Shown here one piece after another: positions 61,031-64,000 of a stretch of 64,000 nt of DNA (its first letter is position 1; every line of letters begins with the position of its first letter). Location of the stretch: assembly GCF_000425165.1 (NCBI RefSeq), contig NZ_KE384319.1, positions 310,001-374,000 on the forward strand, in the 5' to 3' direction. The position numbers and the translations under genes are program-made. The notes under the pieces were generated by a model. That model worked only from the letters and a program-made list of their open reading frames with translations, had not been told where the DNA came from and made no database searches. Source of the DNA: Photobacterium halotolerans DSM 18316 (lineage in GTDB: Bacteria; Pseudomonadota; Gammaproteobacteria; Enterobacterales; Vibrionaceae).

Positions 61031-62220
61031 AAATGACATGGATAGCAATTGGGTTGGCAATCGCAGTAACTATGCCTGCTCTGGCAAATGAAGCACAGAC
61101 GGAAACCCCGCCCATCGCAGAGATGAGCTGGGAAGCGATTGAACAAGAGGCGCGCGGACAGACTGTTTTCTTCAATGCCTGGGGCGGCAGCCAGCCCATC
61201 AACAGCTACTTAAGGTGGGTTGCCCGCGAAGTAAAGAGCCGCTATGACATTACGCTCAACCATGTCAAAGTGGCCGACATCGCTGAAACCTCTCAGCGAC
61301 TGTTAGCGGAAAAAGCGGCCGGCAAACAAACCGGCGGTAGCGTCGATATGGTTTGGATCAATGGCGAAAACTTCCGCACCATGAAGGCCAATAACTTGCT
61401 GGATGGCCCGTTTGTCGCTCAATTACCCAACTGGGAGCTGGTCGATAAACAACTGCCCGTCTATGAGGATTTTACCGAAAGCACAGAAGGTCTCGAAGCC
61501 CCCTGGGGGGTAGGACAACTGGTCTTCATACATGACAGCCAGACCTTAAACAACCCACCCAATAGTTTTGCTGAGCTGTTGAGTCTGGCCGTTGCTTTTC
61601 CGGGCAAAGTGACCTACCCGCAGCCGCCTGCATTTCATGGCACCAGTTTTTTAAAAGCCGCACTGATTGAGCTGACCAACGCAGCGCCGGCGCTCTATGA
61701 GCCCATTGATCTGACAACGGATGAAAAGAAATTCGCTCGCCTCACAGCGCCGCTCTGGAAATACCTCGATCAGCTTCATGCCGTTGCCTGGCAGCAGGGA
61801 AAACGCTTTCCGGCCAGCTCAACGGAAATGATGCAACTGTTGGACGACAGGCAGCTTCTGGTTGCCATCACCTTTAATCCGAATGAAGCCAAAGCCGCGA
61901 TTGAACGCGGCGATCTGCCTGAGTCCGCCAGGGCATTTGCCTTTGAGCAAGGCGCCCTCTCCAACATTCATTTTCTGGCCATCCCCTGGAATGCCAGCGC
62001 GAAAGCTGGAGCACGGGTTGTGATTAACTTTCTCATGAGCCCTGAAGCGCAACAGCGAAAAGCGAATATTCAGATCTGGGGTGATCCTGCCGTACTGACA
62101 CCTGAAGCGATGGGTGCCGGCGAAACACAGGGTTTTGAACTGTATCGCGCCATCCCTGAGCCACACCCCAGCTGGCAAACTGCGCTGGAGGCCGCCTGGC
62201 AGCAAAAATATGGACACTGA
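61027..62220 (+). CDS. ynjB: ABC transporter substrate-binding protein YnjB
   Basis: This 397-residue periplasmic binding protein has a signal peptide (cleavage after PALA). NAWGGSQPINSYLRWVAREVKSRYDITL and VDMVWINGENFRTMKANNLLDGPF match E. coli YnjB. It belongs to the iron/thiamine/polyamine class of binding proteins (COG4134). The substrate is not established in E. coli either. It is coupled to the upstream reductase by a four-base overlap and followed by the permease after 57 bases. Confidence 0.92.
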   Translation: MKMTWIAIGLAIAVTMPALANEAQTETPPIAEMSWEAIEQEARGQTVFFNAWGGSQPINSYLRWVAREVKSRYDITLNHVKVADIAETSQRLLAEKAAGKQTGGSVDMVWINGENFRTMKANNLLDGPFVAQLPNWELVDKQLPVYEDFTESTEGLEAPWGVGQLVFIHDSQTLNNPPNSFAELLSLAVAFPGKVTYPQPPAFHGTSFLKAALIELTNAAPALYEPIDLTTDEKKFARLTAPLWKYLDQLHAVAWQQGKRFPASSTEMMQLLDDRQLLVAITFNPNEAKAAIERGDLPESARAFAFEQGALSNIHFLAIPWNASAKAGARVVINFLMSPEAQQRKANIQIWGDPAVLTPEAMGAGETQGFELYRAIPEPHPSWQTALEAAWQQKYGH

Positions 62221-62277
62221 GCGTTTCCTGACACCCTGTAAATTTACCCCTGACACCCGCTAGGCGAACGTTGCAAT

Positions 62278-63972
62278 ATGTTGTACCTGATGTTTATTGC
62301 CACGCTGTTGATCTGTTGTTTGCCGTTGTTACCGGGCCTGTCAGGCATTTTGCTGCCAGCCCTGTCCTGGTTACCCTTTGTCGGCCTGACGCAACCCGGA
62401 CCTCAGGCTTTCTATCAGGCATTGGCCTGGCCCGGTTTGTCTGCTTCTGTTCTGCTGACGCTTTCCACAGGCGTCATCAGTACTTTACTGGCATTAACGT
62501 TTACCTTCTTGATCCTGCAGAGGTATTGGGGCTCACGCCGCTGGCGGAGTATAGAATCCTGGCTCTCTCCGATGCTGGCGATTCCGCATGTGGCCTTTGC
62601 CATTGGCTTTGCATTTACCTTTTCATCCACGGGGCTCATCACCCGTTTACTCTCCGCATTGGGCGGCGATCCCGGTCAGTTTTCTCTGCTGCAGGACTCA
62701 TATGGCATAGGACTCACTCTGGCCCTGGCAATCAAAGAAACCCCGTTTCTGTTACTAATGAGTATCTCTGTTCTGCAGCAACTGAATGTCGGCCGCTTGC
62801 TGGCTGCAGGCAATGGGCTGGGCTATAACCGGGTTTCGACATGGCTTACTGTCATACTGCCGCAATGGCTCCCCGGGATGCGACTGCCGATTTATGCCGT
62901 TCTGGCTTATGGTATCTCAGTGGTAGACATGGCCATGATTCTGGGCCCGACCCGCCCTCCCACTTTCGCGGTACTGGTCTGGCAATGGTTCAATGAACCG
63001 GATGTCGCTTTGCTGCCCAGAGCCGCCGTCGGCGCATTCATGCTACTTATGCTGGGCCTTTGCCTGCTTGCTGTGTTTCGCGCGCTGGAATGGCTGATTC
63101 TGCGTGGCTTTCAAGGCTGGCAATATGCCGGCCATCGCGATCAACATCTGCCCGGACGTTACTTTCACTGGCCGTTAATAGCGGTGCCGCTGCTTGTCAT
63201 TCCTGTTCTCGTGCTCTGGTCTGTGGCGCTGCGCTGGCGGTTTCCCGATCTGTTACCGAGCCGGTTCAGTGCGCATTTCTGGCAACAGGAAACCGCCGTG
63301 TTTACCGATCTGGTTTCCACCAGCCTGATGCTGGCCGGTATCAGTACCGCAATTGCGCTTTGTCTGACCATTGGCTGTCTGGAGTACAGGGACAAAACAG
63401 GAACCGGCATCCCTGGCTGGCTGATAGCCATGCCTATGGTGCTGCCTCAGGTTTCTTTACTGTTCGGTATTCAGGTCACCACTTATATGATCCCCGGCCA
63501 GCATCATCTGCTTTGGGTGATATGGAGCCATGTGCTGTTTGTGTTTCCCTACCTGTACCTTGCGTTGGATGGCCCGTGGCGCAGCTTTGATCGCCGCTAT
63601 ATGCAAACGGCCAACAGCCTTGGTTTATCGGCAGTTCAGGCCTGGTGGCGGGTCAAGCGTCCCATGCTGATGCCGGCCATTTGTCTGGCACTGGCCGTGG
63701 GCAGCAGTGTCAGCCTGGCTCAATATCTGCCGACACTCAGCCTTGGTGCAGGCCGGGTCAGCACCCTGACTACAGAAGCCGTTGCGCTCGCCAGCGGACA
63801 GGACAGAAGAGTCAGTGCAATTTACGGACTGCTGCAGGGGCTGGTGCCCTTTGTGCTCTTCGCGCTTGCCACCTTCGCCAGCCGTTACTATCAATCAAAA
63901 ATGACATCCGGAAAATACACAGGAAATGCAAAAGCCAATGAGCTTGTCAGTCAAAAACCTCACTATAAATAA
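62278..63972 (+). CDS. ynjC: ABC transporter permease YnjC
   Basis: This 564-residue permease is a tandem fusion of two binding-protein-dependent permease domains, with twelve or so helices. The EAA-like loop in the first half is around GYNRVSTWLTVILPQWLPGMRLP, and in the second half around GLSAVQAWWRVKRPMLMPAICLALAV. It matches the length and layout of E. coli YnjC (511). The ATPase YnjD would be expected next but lies beyond the right edge. Only 28 bases of spacer remain in the window. Confidence 0.92.
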   Translation: MLYLMFIATLLICCLPLLPGLSGILLPALSWLPFVGLTQPGPQAFYQALAWPGLSASVLLTLSTGVISTLLALTFTFLILQRYWGSRRWRSIESWLSPMLAIPHVAFAIGFAFTFSSTGLITRLLSALGGDPGQFSLLQDSYGIGLTLALAIKETPFLLLMSISVLQQLNVGRLLAAGNGLGYNRVSTWLTVILPQWLPGMRLPIYAVLAYGISVVDMAMILGPTRPPTFAVLVWQWFNEPDVALLPRAAVGAFMLLMLGLCLLAVFRALEWLILRGFQGWQYAGHRDQHLPGRYFHWPLIAVPLLVIPVLVLWSVALRWRFPDLLPSRFSAHFWQQETAVFTDLVSTSLMLAGISTAIALCLTIGCLEYRDKTGTGIPGWLIAMPMVLPQVSLLFGIQVTTYMIPGQHHLLWVIWSHVLFVFPYLYLALDGPWRSFDRRYMQTANSLGLSAVQAWWRVKRPMLMPAICLALAVGSSVSLAQYLPTLSLGAGRVSTLTTEAVALASGQDRRVSAIYGLLQGLVPFVLFALATFASRYYQSKMTSGKYTGNAKANELVSQKPHYK

Positions 63973-64000
63973 TGGGCATCAGCGATTGCTCAGCTCACTG

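Noticed and set aside
62271-62828. 185-codon plus-strand frame overlapping ynjC
   Set aside because: Out of frame with the permease, which has hydrophobic helices and family features throughout.
1-64000. CRISPR arrays, tRNA or rRNA genes, prophage or integron
   Set aside because: No repeat-spacer pattern, cloverleaf-like conserved sequence, phage structural gene or integrase was seen anywhere in the window.

Overview
The window reads as chromosomal DNA of a marine gammaproteobacterium of the family Vibrionaceae, by gene content closest to Photobacterium and relatives. The markers are the divergent heme genes hutXZ and hutBCD, a pyridoxal-dependent aspartate decarboxylase (panP), a Vibrio-type tfoX with a leader hairpin over its ribosome binding site, a DUF2913-like protein, emrD, rplY, radD, polB and purR. 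Genus cannot be fixed from this sequence alone. No rRNA, tRNA, insertion sequence, prophage or CRISPR array was seen. Gene density is high and most genes sit in short operons with coupled starts.

Region 1 (1-3.4 kb, minus strand) is a three-gene lipoprotein-release type exporter: ATPase, 821-residue FtsX-type permease and an AttH/CrtC-like lipoprotein cut by the window edge. Region 2 (3.7-19.2 kb) is the most unusual part. An acetyl-CoA-synthetase-like enzyme, pyruvate-dehydrogenase-type E1 alpha, E1 beta and E2, and a dedicated acyl carrier protein form a tightly coupled plus-strand operon with no E3. Next come a P2-type cation ATPase and a divergent PEP synthase. A minus-strand operon then encodes a FocA-type formate channel, a molybdopterin formate dehydrogenase with Cys in place of Sec, and two electron-transfer subunits of sulfhydrogenase type (HydB-like Fe-S, HydG-like flavin/NAD(P)). 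I infer a soluble formate:NAD(P) oxidoreductase linked to C1, pyruvate, acetyl and PEP metabolism.

Region 3 (19.5-30.9 kb) holds a truncated GMC oxidoreductase whose 5' end is replaced by seven copies of a pentanucleotide, then a MATE transporter, DUF2913, a Bcr-type MFS transporter, rsuA, an acetyltransferase, radD, a Fur-controlled heme receptor, rplY with a leader hairpin, and a DUF1289 protein. Region 4 (31-36.5 kb) is a TakP-like TRAP transporter followed by its own Cache-domain histidine kinase and NarL-family regulator. A 7-2-7 inverted repeat of NarL type lies upstream of the transporter. Region 5 (36.5-50.8 kb) carries polB, a nucleotidyltransferase-fold protein, yciU, emrD, ribA, a proline iminopeptidase, a patatin, a 32-residue YnhF-type protein, an outer-membrane protein, an NSS transporter with its 32-residue MetS-type subunit, a periplasmic protein and panP.

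Region 6 (50.8-55 kb) is the heme utilisation locus: hutX-hutZ leftward and hutB-hutC-hutD rightward from a 339-base spacer with several Fur-box-like sites. It lacks the tonB-exbBD and hutW genes of the Vibrio cholerae locus. Region 7 (55.4-64 kb) has purR, tfoX, a small membrane protein, and a ynjA - (TVP38/DedA fused to a disulfide reductase) - ynjB - ynjC operon that runs to the window edge, where the ynjD ATPase would be expected.
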